Source: Ophiosphaerella korrae (taxonomy: Eukaryota > Ascomycota > Dothideomycetes > Pleosporales > Phaeosphaeriaceae). Taken from it: a stretch of 64,000 nt of DNA. The position numbers and the translations under genes were made by a program. Positions 22,625-34,518 of the stretch are shown here, piece after piece; positions within the stretch are counted from its first letter, which is position 1; the number at the start of each line of letters is the position of its first letter. The stretch spans positions 107,196 to 171,195 of the forward strand of contig JALNQF010000093.1 in the NCBI GenBank assembly GCA_028456385.1, given 5' to 3'. Below the pieces are notes generated by a model that did no database searches, had not been told where the DNA came from, and saw only the letters and a program-made list of their open reading frames with translations.

Positions 22625-25600
22625 TTAGTACATGAACTCACTAATCTCTAGTAATTGTGCGTCAAGTTGCCGCCTTGCACTTACGCTACTCTCTCTATTC
22701 TCTGCGTTCAGTCGCTCCTCAAACGTCATCTCCAGGAGCTTCTTCACGCTCGCATCGGTAAACGTTCCGCCAGGGACACCAAAGTCTCTACCATAATCCC
22801 TCGCTCTTGCAACAATTGCATCCGGGCCTGCAGTGAACAGGTCGAAGAAAAGTGCAGCATAGGGCAATGCGGCGCCCTCCTCAATATTTTTCAAGTTTTG
22901 CTGTAAAACAAGAATATTGAGTTGCATGTGCGCGCAGCCATTTGTATTCATGCGTTCAATCCTACTCGTACACAACGATAGTAGATAAGTGTCCATCAGG
23001 CTAGCTAGACCTTGTGTGATGCGAAGGTATGTAGGTGCAGGCGGGTAGCAGGACACTTCGGTGTCAAAGCTGATGAGGCTTGAGTTCAGGGCCAGTATCT
23101 TTGGAGCAGGGTCGTTGAGTGCCGTATCAATAAAGAGATTAGATTGAATGGATTCAGAAAGCGAGTGCAGGATTGTACTGCGCACAGCAAGATGTAGAGT
23201 GCGCAGAACTCGTGCACTTAGCGACTGATAAGCTGAGACAACGCGATCAAGTTCGCTGGCAGAGGTTAATATCTTCATTTCAACAGTCAAAAAGCGAAGA
23301 CTTACCCAACGGTTTCTCGATTTAGTGGAAGATAGATTGCTGCACCTTCTGGTCTAGGCTCCGACGAAGAGAGCAGAGTCCATCTTTGGGTATGTCTCTC
23401 CTTTACAGCCTCGCCGCGCATTGAGTTCGTGGCACGGTCACTGATGTGCCGTAATTGCGCAGTTTTAGTAGCCAGCCACTTCATACTCGTGTGAAGTAAG
23501 CAAAGGCTAACAATGGCCTTCTTATCTTGCAACATGTCAGCTTGATCAAGTGGCTCTGCATTTACTGATTGAACGAGAAGCTCTATCTCTTGTTGGACAA
23601 GCTTGTCGAAGTTTTCGCGATCGGATGGGTCTGCTTGGAGGATTTGCGACACAATTCGCTCCACATCTTCAGACTCTGCCCATGCCGCTGGCGCTTTTAC
23701 AAGCCGACCAGATAGCAAACTTTGCGGCCGACTAGTAAGCGCTTTATACCATCCGTTGCACTTAAGTGCGTAAGTATCCATTTGAGAAACGATGAGCCCA
23801 GAAAAAGCTTGATCATGGGGAAGGTTATCGAGCATTTTGCAGAAAGCAGAGATGAGAGTGAAGAATTGTGCCGTGCCCTACAAGATTAGCAAATAATCGA
23901 AGTAACTTTGTGCACTGACGTACCTTGAAGATCGGTTTCGTAGAGTACTTCGCCCAATGCGGGTCTTCATTGAAGGAGTCTACTTCAATGAATGTCTGAG
24001 AAGATAGCTCAACAAGTGTTTCATCCAGCTGTGGATGGAACACGTTCACAAGGAAGTCATCGAGGAATGATGTCAAAGTGCTCATGATAATGTCTGAGTT
24101 AGGGGGTACGACCTCCTTCAATCGATTGAGGAAGTCGAGTGAAGGAGGTAATAGGATGCCCATGTTGAACACACTAGGCTCAACGAGTAATTTGTGACCA
24201 GTAGCGCTGCCATCTAGATTGGCACTCATATCGGCGACCATATTCTCAGGCCTCTTTGAGTCAGACACTAAACCGGGGACGGAGGATTTCAAAATGAACT
24301 CAAGGTCTTCTCGCTCCTGTGCGATCTCGGGTGATTTAGTGTTCATATCGGAGAGCTTGAACATACGCTTGTTTCGATCACGTGGAGCACGGGAGAATAT
24401 GCTACCAGCCGAGGCCGGGCCCTGCCTACTGCGATATGAAGTTTCCCCATCCGTCGCCAAGTAATCATGCAGTAATGAACGCATCTACACCATGGTCAGC
24501 CCAGGATTTATATCGTATCTGCGAAAAGCTTACCTCGCTTTGATAGAGCTTCCATAGTTCCTTGAAGCCACGAGTTAGGGTTGCACTCGAAGAATCGCGC
24601 AAACCTTCTCGTCGAACAATACCAGCGACCACATCATGCACAGCTCTATGGCTTTCGGCAATAGCTTCAAACCGAGCGTACAGCGTCCATAAAAGGTCGT
24701 TGAGGAGAGTCGCCCGGATGTCATCGCTTTCAATAATGTTGTTTGATTTACCACCTTTTCTGGATGCATAAACCTGTAGTATGCTTGGGTGCCTTTGTGC
24801 GACTTCGTTGTTGGACTTGTCTACAACCTTGAAAAGTTCAACCGGCAGTCGCTCTTCGATGGTGTCAATTGCTATATCTAAGCGATTCATCTTATTGAGC
24901 GACTCTATGATAAGCCTTATATATTGGAAAGTGTCTACTTCAGGATTGTGTGTTGAATCATCAGTCATCTAAGCGTGTTAGCGATGCGGTAAGTGAAGAA
25001 GAACAAATTGAACTAACGGGCTCTAAGGTATCAAGACCATCCAGAAAATGATAAAGCATCCTACCCTTTGTATCTGATTGTGCGCGCTCAGATACAACTC
25101 CTTTGACTTGGTTCTGTGCATACTCCTTCCACCTATCCTCGCAGTATGGAGATTTTAGGTAAAGATGACTATGAAGTTCTTCGATCAGAATATCCGTCAG
25201 AGAGACCTCTTGATTGCTGAGGTACGTTCGTAGATCGCTCAGTGCCCCAATCTTTTCCATTTCAGACTTCCTAATCATCAGCAAAGCCTTCTGTAGTATG
25301 TCTACGGCAGTCAAGAAGCGTTTATCTGAAATGCGTGCCTCTAGCTGCTCTGGGACGAGCTGGAGCTCCTCAATAGCATGGAGCATTTGCAGCATTTCGT
25401 CATAATTCTGAGATGTAGTTGCGAATTCCTTCAACTCTGGCTTTGCGGTTGAGAGTTGGGTTTTGGCGGTTGTTAGAGAAGACTTTAGCGTTCTGACTCG
25501 TTGTTGTGAGCTTTGTAGACTCGATTGAATTTGATGGAAAGTACCGATGGAGCTATTGAACCCCTGGTGATGTTCTGGAGAAGGTTAGTTCACGTTGATC

Positions 25601-26316
25601 TTGCTGTGGCATTGCACGGTACCATTTACGATGCCTTTCAGCGCTTGCTGTAGCTCCTTGTGCGTAGCTCGAAACTGGCCGTATTGATCTGCCAGCCCAA
25701 GAGAGCTCGAGTCCATGAGTTTGAGCGCGACTTCTATTGGGACGCATTGGTCATGGGTCATGAAGTCCCAATTCTGGCGAATATACTGCAGCGCCTCTTC
25801 GATGCGCTGGCTCCCAGGGCCATAGTTTTGGCCTGGCCTATTGCGATCTTGCTTCTCTCCACTACGGCGCCGTGCCTGGGTCCGCTCAATGCTGGTGGGG
25901 CGGGTCACTTGAGGAGCGTCCTCGCCTGGCTGCTGGAAGCCACCGTAGCCTCCTGGTCTACGATCGCGACCACCGCTCTGCGGTCTGGCATATTCGTCAT
26001 CTCTTGTATTGAAGCCACCATAGCCGCCAGGCCTCCTTTCTCGCTGGCTGTCACCGCTTGGGCGACGCATGCCCACCTCTTCGCGGGTACCCATGGCTCC
26101 ATATCCGCCAGGGCGTTGCGGGCGTTCATTACTCGGTCTTCGTGGGTAGTCGTCAACCGGGGCACTCATGCCCCCATAGCCACCTGGGCGTTGTCGACGC
26201 TCGCTGCTTGAACGCCCGCCATTATCGCCGTTCGGGGCACCGAAGCTTCCATTGCTGCGGTTGCCATTTGGGTACCCGCCATTGGCGCCCGACTGGTAGT
26301 TGGGGATTCGGGACAT
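22625..26316 (-). CDS. sec8: Exocyst complex component Sec8
   Basis: Six exons, 26316-25623, 25574-25018, 24968-24534, 24484-23924, 23877-23306 and 23255-22625, introns of 46-50 bp, 1149 residues. The N-terminal about 150 residues are a Gly/Arg/Pro-rich low-complexity tail with repeated RRPGGYGG motifs. The Sec8 domain then begins (ALQYIRQNWDFMTHDQCVPIEVALKLMDSS) and continues with the coiled-coil region and NYDEMLQMLHAIEELQLVPEQLE. The rest is the long helical body typical of the family. In the exocyst it tethers secretory vesicles at hyphal tips and septa. It is divergent from ctr9 over about 520 bp. Every splice was set by phase and branch point, and all keep the frame. Confidence 0.93.
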
Positions 26317-26836
26317 ATTGTAGATGGAGTTGGGCTAAACATGCGAATCATGCCGTGCGGCTGAGAATTCTGCGCATCGTGTTGGAAGTGTACGGTAGGA
26401 AGTGTGCTTGCGGGGAACTCGGGGGTGTCTTCAGTAACGTTGTCGCAGCAGGGGTCCTGCAGTCTCACGGCTGCGAACGTGCCAAGACAACTGCAATCCA
26501 ACAACCTTTGAGAGCAGCTCGCGTGTTGCTGCACCACCAGACCGTCTTGACACAACAGTCCAACCCCACGCCAATCCTCCTGTTGTGCCGACCCGTGCCT
26601 CCCACTGGCGCGGAGCAGCATTCACGACTGCACGCCAAGCCCTCACCTCCGCGCTCCGCAAGTTCTTCCGAGTCCGTGTTCCTCGAGCTCCTCGCCATCT
26701 TGTCCCTTTGTCAAACCATCCACGCGCGCGACGACCAGTCTCGTGCCCTTCCCTATCGCCGCCCGCCGACTATGCCGCACTGATTCAACACGCCACTTTC
26801 CTGCAACCAATCCAGCTTTCTATCCCCAGCCCAACC
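26317..26836. promoter_or_regulatory. Divergent promoter region, sec8 / ctr9
   Basis: About 520 bp between head-to-head housekeeping genes. Long open frames cross it on both strands because of GC-rich base composition, but none resembles a protein. No TATA box is obvious. Confidence 0.55.
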
Positions 26837-29800
26837 ATGTCTGCGGTTTATGCTAATGGCGCGCAAAGCGTGAACGGCGCAGGAAAAATGTTTCCCCCCC
26901 CACGCTACTCGGACGTTCCCAGCGCCATCACCATCTCCGTCGCCGACGAGGAAGGTGGCCAGCTCGATGTCGAAGTCGCGCTCGACGAAGACATCCAAGA
27001 CGACCCAACAGAGCTATGCGCCATTCTGGAAAACGAGAAGAGCTTGACATCAACTTGGGTGCAGGTCGCTGTGGCCTATGCGAAACAGAAAAAGGTCGAT
27101 GTGGCCATTGATGTGCTTAGCCAGGCCATCAATGTGTTTGGTCGCGCGCGCACCGAGGAGAAGCTCAGCATCCTAAATGGGCTGTGTTGGTTATATCTCC
27201 TCAAGTGCCGCGAGGCGCCGCGAGTGAAATCGGGTAAGTCATCTCCAGCGCTGCAGTGCCTCGTCCCTAACCCTTGCAGACGCGACAACCGACCCCAGCG
27301 TCAGAACCAAGGACTTCTATATCCAAGCAGCCACCAGTGTGCTCAACGATGCCTCCCGAATCAGCCCAGCGCACCCTCCTCTGTTCCTTGCCCGTGGCGT
27401 CCTCCAGCTTCTCCGCGCATCACTGCAACCCCCATCCACTACGGCTGGCCCGAACGCCATCAGCTCAGAACGGGCAGAAACACTAAAGCAGGCCGCCAAG
27501 TGCTTCGATGATGCGCTGAGGGCATCTGGGGGAAAGAATCTCATGGCCAAAATGGGCAAGGCCCGCGTCAGTTATTCTATGGGTAAATGGGCTGAAGCAC
27601 TTAAAGCCTACCAGAACGTTTTGGAGAGTTCACCAGATCTCCTTGACCCAGATCCACGCATAGGCATCGGTTGCTGCTTCTGGCAGCTTGGTTTCAAGGA
27701 CGACGCATCCGGCGCATGGCAAAGGTCACTAGACCTTAACCCCAAATCCAAAATCGCTCTGATTTTGCTGGGTATTTACAACCTCCATCTCACATCACAG
27801 CTTCCGCCCACACACCCTGATTTCAACAAGTTCTACAAGAAAGCGACCAACGAATATATCATGCCTGCTACTAAGTTGGATAACACCTTTCCCCTAACAT
27901 GTGCCACCCTTGGAGGCTACTTTATCATAAGAAAGGACTGGACAAAAGCGCATACGGTCGCAAGACGTGCCATTGATCTCACCGATGTCAACGCAATTGC
28001 TAGCGAAGGATGGTATCAGCTTGCTCGCAAGTCCCATCATGAGGGCGACACGGCCGAAGCCTCCGCGTGTTACACCAAGTCCGACCAAGCTCGTGGCGGT
28101 GATGAGCGCGGCTACATTCCTGCCAAATTTGGGTCCGCGCAAATGAACGTTCTTTTGCACAACTATGACGGCGCAAAGTTCCGCTTAGAGAAGATTCTTC
28201 AGCAACAGCCCACGCTAGAAGCTCAAACCCTTCTCGGTACATTGTATGCCGAGGACGTCTTCACAGCCCAAAACAATAAATCTAATGAAGACAAGTCAGC
28301 CGAGCTGAAGAAGGCCCTAAAATATCTTGAAGATGTCCAAAAGGCATGGCGAGACCCCAAGAAGAAGGTCACCCCAGACCAGTCTGTGCTCTTGAACTTG
28401 GCCCGTCTCTACGAGGCTGATCATCCCGAGAAGAGTCTCAAGTGTCTTGAGGAAGTAGAGCAAATGGAGCTTGATGCTATACCAAGCGAAGACTATCCAG
28501 AGGATGTCGAGGATGAATTCGAAATCAAAGTTGCTTTGCGCGAATTGCTACCTCCACAATTGCTCAACAATATGGGTTGTTTCCACTTCCAGGCCGAGCG
28601 GTTTGCACGAGCCCGTGAGCTTTTCCAAGCTGCGCTCAACGCGTGTGTCAAAGCAGCATCTCGTGACGAATCCATCGATACAGATGCACTAGTAACCTCA
28701 ATCAGCTACAACCTTGGGCGCTGTTACGAGAGCGAAGGCATGCTGGATGAAGCCAAGGAAGTTTATGAGAACCTGCTGAAGCGCCACGCCGACTACGTAG
28801 ACGCGCGAATTCGGTTGACAATAATCTCCTTGCGCCAGAACCCTAACGACCAAGGCCCGAGGGCAATGAAGGATCTGTTCAAAGAGAACGAAGACAATAT
28901 CGAAGTCCGAGCTCTCTACGGTTGGTATATGAACAAATCAAAGCGCAGGACTCAGAATTTCGTTGCAGACGATGAACAGCGGCTCTACAAACACACTCTT
29001 CAGAAGTCCGATAAGCATGATCGGTACTCTCTCATGGGTATGGGCAACATTCATCTCACTATCGCTCGTGAGATGCCAAGAAGTTCAGAACAAGAGAAAG
29101 AAAAGCGACGCAAAGGCTACGAACGTGCAGTTGAGTTTTTCGACAAGGTGCTTCAACTTGACCCAAAAAATGCGTATGCTGCCCAAGGCATTGCGATTGC
29201 TCTAGTGGAAGACAAGAAGGACTATTCGACAGCATTGCAAATTTTCACCAAGGTCAAGGAAACACTCAAAGACCATAGCGTGTATGTCAACCTAGGTCAC
29301 ACCTACTGCGAGATCAAACAGTACTCTCGTGCAATCGAGAACGTAAGTTGAGCATCCCCTACTCGAGTACACTTTCGCTGACAGAACTAGTATGAACTAG
29401 CCTTAGCCAAGGGCCGACAGAACGATCCCAGGATTCTTGCTTGTCTAGGACGAACTTGGTATCTACGTGCGCGCCACGAGCACAGCATAGAAGCCTACCG
29501 TACTGCCCTTGACTACTCTAAGCAGGCTCTTGTGGTGGCCCCTTCGGACCTAAACTCGCAGTTCAATGTCGCTTTTATCCAATTCCAGATAGCACAAACT
29601 ACGATCGGTCTTCTTGAGTCTGATCGCAGCCTACAACAAGTTGAAGATGCAGCGGCAGGCCTTGCCGAAGCCATTGAAACTTTGGAAAAGATTGCGAAAG
29701 CAGAAGCACCACCCTTTCCGAGGAATGATATCACGTCCCGTGCGAACATGGGTCGTAATACCATGGCCAAGCAACTGGAGCGAGCGCACGACAAACAAGC

Positions 29801-30443
29801 TGCGTACGAAAAAGAAAATGCAAGTAAACTTGACCAGGCAAGAAAGATCCGGGAAGAAGAGATTCGTCGCCGGAACGAAGCCAAGCTCCAAGCAGAAGAA
29901 GCGGCTCTCGAGCGACGACGCAAAATCCTTGAAGAGCAAGAGCGTATTGCCGAGCGTGACCGTGAACTGATGGAAAAACGAGGCGAAGAGGAGAAACGCC
30001 GCCTGGAGGAAGATGAGGACAGAGAACTTCGCAAAGCGGAGCGCAAAGCCCGTGGTCCAAAACAACCCAAGCGCCGAAAGCGCGACGCAGACTCGGACAC
30101 AGACGGTCCAGGCTCAGACTCGGATGCCGCAGAGCCACGTTCTCGACGTCACAGAACTACCGCATCCGCAACCGAGGGCCTCTCTGACGAAGAACGCCCC
30201 CGCGAAAAGAAAAAGCGCAAGTTGGCCAGGAAAAGCGAACCATCCGGCAAATACAAGTCGGCGGAGTTTGTGGACGATGATAGCGATGGCGACGCAAATG
30301 CAGATGCTGCAGAACAGGCAGACGATGGCGTTGCGGCTCCGCGGGCGCGCAAGGGGCGTATTGTGGATGATGAGGATGACGACGAGGGTCTAGAGGCGCC
30401 AAAGCCTAACGGTGATATGGCCATGGATGAAGAGGACGAGTAG
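26837..30443 (+). CDS. ctr9: Ctr9, Paf1 complex TPR subunit
   Basis: Exons 26837-27233, 27280-29342 and 29391-30443, introns 27234-27279 (46 bp) and 29343-29390 (48 bp), 1170 residues. The ATG at 26837 follows CCAACC; an upstream open frame is not needed. The protein is a chain of tetratricopeptide repeats from about residue 50 to 830 (for example LLNNMGCFHFQAERFARARELFQAAL and YNLGRCYESEGMLDEAKEVYENLL as separate units). The last 250 residues are a charged Glu/Arg/Lys helix, then a basic and acidic Ser/Asp tail with KKRKL-type nuclear signals. In the Paf1 complex Ctr9 travels with RNA polymerase II and supports histone modification and elongation. Confidence 0.95.
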
Positions 30444-31735
30444 GTCAGACCAATGTCTTAGTCCGAATCGTGCTATTCTTTTTTCCGGTATTTTATGCAT
30501 TGAGCCATGGCGTCCTGGGCAGGAGAGATGTAGGGGATAGTGTTTGTACAGTAAGATACGGTTTGGGCTTGAAAGAGTAGACTGTGTATGAATATACAAA
30601 ATACGCGTATTGGGTTAGAATATGATGTAGTATTCAGTGAAGCAAGGTCAAGATAGGCTCATTCACGTGAAAAGATGCAATACATGAGGGTAACCTGCGA
30701 TGCGTTAGCAAGCAGTCTTGTCCTTTGAGATTTAGTCTCATCTCTGATGCCCTGGGAAGCTTATTTGCGCATGAAAAATTATATCTATATCAACCTAACA
30801 GATCTTTTCAAAGTTCCATGACAAGTAGGAAATAGAGGCACCGAAATCTAATTCTACTGTGTTGAAGTTGAAATCTTGATGCTCAAAGAGTCTAATCAGT
30901 TCAATAGGAAAGCGTCTCAACTTTGTCTACTTGGGTATTAGAGTATTGTTTTACTAAACAATAACACGACTTCTAAATCTCAAAAACTTTTGAGGGAAGA
31001 TTTTGATATTACTTAGAAAACGATTAAAAATAGATTACCCGTCAGTTAATAATCCTGTATTTGAATTACATATTTACGGTAATTTCAGGTAGCTCAATGA
31101 ACAGAATCGGATGCTTCCTGACATGATCTATTGATATCAAAACTTCAAACGCACTTAAGACGAGACATTGGTACAAGCCTGGAACATTCACAGAGTCCCT
31201 CTGTAAATTCCATATGAGGAGCATGTGCCTTGAAACTGGATAATTGGACAGGCAAGGGAAGAGACATACTTGACGAGATAGATGAAGTGATCATATAGGA
31301 ACAAAAACCTATTGATCTAGGACACCTGAAAGAAAGGCTGCTCTCGCGGCATCAAAGTCACACCAATATCATTTATGCTACCTCAAACATATCAACAAAC
31401 GGCCGCTCTTAAGGCAAGAATGGAACTCGCCTAAGATTCCAAAGGTATGGTGATTATCGTGTTCCATCAAAACCAATGACAGCGTATTGTGGATCACAAC
31501 CAAGTGAGAATGATGTATGAAACTGCAGGGCACATGTCCACTTCAGGCTGCCCTCACCTTCACTTCATCACTCATCATCATCGCGCAGCGGCTTGTGCCA
31601 ACAAATATAAATATTTCTATACAGCCTTCATCTTCTCTTTCCTAAACACTACCAACCCACTCCCCGGGACTTCGAACGTCGTACCTCCTGCGCACATCTA
31701 CAAGATCAAACCATCCAACACGCAAGCATATCATC
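30444..31735. other. Intergenic, AT-rich, no gene seen
   Basis: About 1.3 kb. The first part is the ctr9 3' region. From 30.6 to 31.4 kb the base composition drops toward AT with many stops in all frames. The last 150 bp are pyrimidine- and C-rich, with AAATATAAATAT near 31606, and look like the promoter and leader of the next gene. Confidence 0.5.
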
Positions 31736-32392
31736 ATGCCTCCGAAGAAGAAGACAGCCGCTGCTAGTGAACCAGCCGAAGAAGGTGGTGTAAGTACAAC
31801 CTGCAAGCCACCATAAACACATCACTCACACCACCCAGGCATTCCGCTGGACCATCGAAAACGAGCGCAAAGTACACCCACCCACCCAGCCCCCACCCAA
31901 GACACCCACCTAACGCCCCACAGCTCCTTATCCTGACTCAAGGTCGTTACCTCACGGGCGCCGACTACGAGCGTCTCCTCGACATCTTCCCCGGTACATC
32001 CTACACACACACTCCCCCCCCACCCCCCCCAGCTAGTCATCCGGCTGACACATACAGGCACCAACCTCAACGGAGTCAGAATCAAAGTCTCACGTTTCCG
32101 CGTCCAGCAGCGCGACTTGTACAAGCAGCTTGGCTGGGACTTGCCGGAGGGCGGCGCAGCGCAGAAGAAGCGGAAGGCTGGGGACGAGGCCGAGACGGCG
32201 GACAAGAAGGGCAAGGACAAGCAAGGCAACGGGGTGGCGACGCCGAGGAAGAAGAGTAAGGTATGTGGTAACGAGGATGGGGAGGGCGAGGAGGGCTTGA
32301 AGCTGAAGGGCAGCAAGGTTGTTATGAAGGAGTGGGGTTCTGAGGACGAGGGGGTAGCTGGGGGAGAGGAGGACTTTGAAGACGAATGTTGA
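31736..32392 (+). CDS. Small basic protein with a helical DNA-binding-like segment, unknown
   Basis: Exons 31736-31789, 31839-31871, 31924-31993 and 32058-32392, introns of 49, 52 and 64 bp, 163 residues. The second exon is only 33 bp. It starts MPPKKKTAAASEP. The conserved core is FRWTIENERKLL, LTQGRYLTGADYERLLDIFPG and GVRIKVSRFRVQQRDLYKQLGW, three predicted helices with spaced Trp and Arg that recall the Myb/SANT-like small proteins of Pezizomycotina. The tail is Lys-rich then acidic, suggesting a nuclear protein. Intron 3 carries C-rich runs. A further GTATGT at about 32261 might be a donor, but reading through gives a sensible stop. No function can be assigned. Confidence 0.72.
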
Positions 32393-33056
32393 GTGGGTGG
32401 AAGGTTCGTGTTGCAAGCAGTGAGCTTTGCGTGTCGGGTGACTGATGCAGGTATGCATTTGCAAGGCATGCTCGTGGCTCTGGCATGCGTTTGAATGGGA
32501 AGGTTAATTTGCAATGGATTCATCCGCTAGTCCGTGTGGCTGGGGCACATAATGGATAAGTTGATTCTAAAAGTGAAATCGTGCATTGAGCATTTCGGTT
32601 TGCGTGTGACACACATGTAGCAGTTGAAAATTGTGTGAAGTAAACATTCTGGATATACATTACTTTGGATCAAAACAAGGCAACTAAAAACTTGTCAGGA
32701 CGCTAAAATGCACAAAGCGAATCTAACGGGCTCTTTCGCTCGTCGGTGCTTCAAAATGTGTATGGATTAGGTATTGTAGAGAGACTTATTTCAATGTTGG
32801 TAAGTGACAAGTCTGGACCTTGTGAGCGTCTTAGATTCAATCAATAATATTCATCAGCGACAACCAGTCTATTCTGTATTGCACAGACCGCTACGGTTTG
32901 TGTACTCCTGCATCCTATCGTGAGGTATTTTTTTTAGAACGCCGCACGCCATGCCCGTTTCATAGCTCTTGAATTCATACGCCGTGAAATGCTTTGCACA
33001 TATCGGATCATATTCACTTTGATGTGATCCATGCGATCATCTTCCCTATCCGGCTC
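32393..33056. other. Convergent intergenic, no gene seen
   Basis: About 660 bp between the small basic protein gene and ufd1, tail to tail. Apart from an eight-T run near 32928, nothing notable. Confidence 0.55.
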
Positions 33057-34250
33057 CTATTTGTCCCCCTTCTTCTTGCGTAGAGTCTGGCCTGCACCGT
33101 CAAAGTGTTTCGACTCCTTCTGCTCCCCTTCCTCTTCTTTGCCCTTTAATGGCTTGATCTCATACCCAAAGAACAGTTTACCTGGAGGCAGCCTCAGTGG
33201 CTGCGGCCCATTTGTGCGCCGCACTGTAGCTGGTGGATTTGTTGACTGTCCGGCGACTGGCGTGGAGGCCTGTGGAGTCGGGGCTTTACTACCCTTCTTA
33301 GAGAGTTTGTGGCCACCAGTAAGGAAGTTGGATGAGATAGCTTTTGCGCCAGCAGTGGCTGTTGTAGATGAAGGGGCGATGTCGGCGTAGTTGATGGCTT
33401 GGGCCATGGTTCCCTGGGAGTGAAGGGTGCCACCTTTGCCTGCCATGATGCCCTTTCCACTCCTCGGCGTGCTTGTTCCACTCGTTCGTTGGGGTTCCTG
33501 GTAGCCTACTGGAGGAGCAAAGTCGACCGATAGATCTGTTTCAAGGGTACAGATAGCTTTGCTGGCGTGTTCTGGTCTCGTTTCTAACACGGCTATGCTG
33601 TAAATGGCATCATTATATGCAAAGGTGAAGATATCGCCTTTGGTGAGGCACGAGAAGTTGCGAAATGCGTTCTCAAGAACGGCTTTGGGGTCGGAGATTT
33701 CGAGGAAGGACGGATCCTGGGGCTGCAGTTTGATGAAGGTGCCAAGGGGAAGATCAGTCGACTTGACCTGCAGGAGATCGCCGGGTTCTAGCAGGAGCGT
33801 CTGCATGAGCTTTAGACAGTTAGCAACTGGTAGGGTGTGTGTGTGTCGAAGGGCATGATTGGAACATACCCAGTAGGGAAGATATATCTTGCCTTCTTCG
33901 GCGATAAACTCGAGCACACCAGCATGCGTCTTCTTCCCATCCTGCTTGCCATTTATGAGCTCAAACAGCATGGGGTATGTGATGTGTAGCCTGGTGAGCT
34001 TATCCAGGGCACTGGGAGGAAGGAACACTTTGCCGCCATGGTTTGCCTCTTCACGCTCAGGGCCAGGCAGCATGACGATGGGATAGCAGCGGAAATACTC
34101 GTCAAACCGCCGCGGGGCACCACCGCCACGTCGCATGGATTCGTACATGGCCATAGAGTCGTCTTCGTTATAGAAGCCTGGGTTGAACTGGTGGGGTTGA
34201 GTTAGTTGGGTGGTGAGAGGCACTGGAGGTGGTGGGGTCGTTCTCACCAT
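33057..34250 (-). CDS. ufd1: Ufd1, ubiquitin-fusion degradation protein
   Basis: Proposed exons 34250-34248, 34187-33870 and 33809-33057, 357 residues. The first coding exon is only the ATG: GTGAGA follows it and CTAAC/CACCAG precedes TTCAACCC, so the protein begins M-FNPGFYNEDD. Both introns are exactly 60 bp and free of stops, so an unspliced reading stays open. Landmarks are FDEYFRCYPI, GGKVFLPPSALDKLT, the YLPYW-LMQTLLLEPGDLL join, KLQPQDPSFLEI and FAPPVGY, then a C-terminal low-complexity and Lys-rich tail with FFGYEIKPL. Ufd1 with Npl4 recruits Cdc48/p97 to ubiquitylated substrates. It is divergent from the GYF-protein gene over about 270 bp. Confidence 0.92.
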   Translation of the reverse strand: MVRTTPPPPVPLTTQLTQPHQFNPGFYNEDDSMAMYESMRRGGGAPRRFDEYFRCYPIVMLPGPEREEANHGGKVFLPPSALDKLTRLHITYPMLFELINGKQDGKKTHAGVLEFIAEEGKIYLPYWVCSNHALRHTHTLPVANCLKLMQTLLLEPGDLLQVKSTDLPLGTFIKLQPQDPSFLEISDPKAVLENAFRNFSCLTKGDIFTFAYNDAIYSIAVLETRPEHASKAICTLETDLSVDFAPPVGYQEPQRTSGTSTPRSGKGIMAGKGGTLHSQGTMAQAINYADIAPSSTTATAGAKAISSNFLTGGHKLSKKGSKAPTPQASTPVAGQSTNPPATVRRTNGPQPLRLPPGKLFFGYEIKPLKGKEEEGEQKESKHFDGAGQTLRKKKGDK

Positions 34251-34518
34251 GTCGGAGCGCACGTGAGGTATTGATGAGTGAAAGACAGATGACAGATCAG
34301 AGTGTTCTACGGATGCAGGGCCAAGTGAATGGCGAGGAAACAGTACCTAGGCAGTCCTATGCACGGTAGTCTACCTAGACTACTATGGACTCCACACAGA
34401 CGGCGCCGGAGCTAGCAGTGGAAACGCCGCAGACGGCCGTGCTCAAGCTTCTAGACGTCACCGCTTGGTGCCTGGTTCCCCACATTCGCTTCTGCCTCAC
34501 ACTGCAACAATTACTGCC

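Noticed and set aside
25660..26783. Several long plus-strand frames opposite sec8
   Set aside because: They are antisense shadows of the Gly/Arg-rich coding sequence and its GC-rich promoter.
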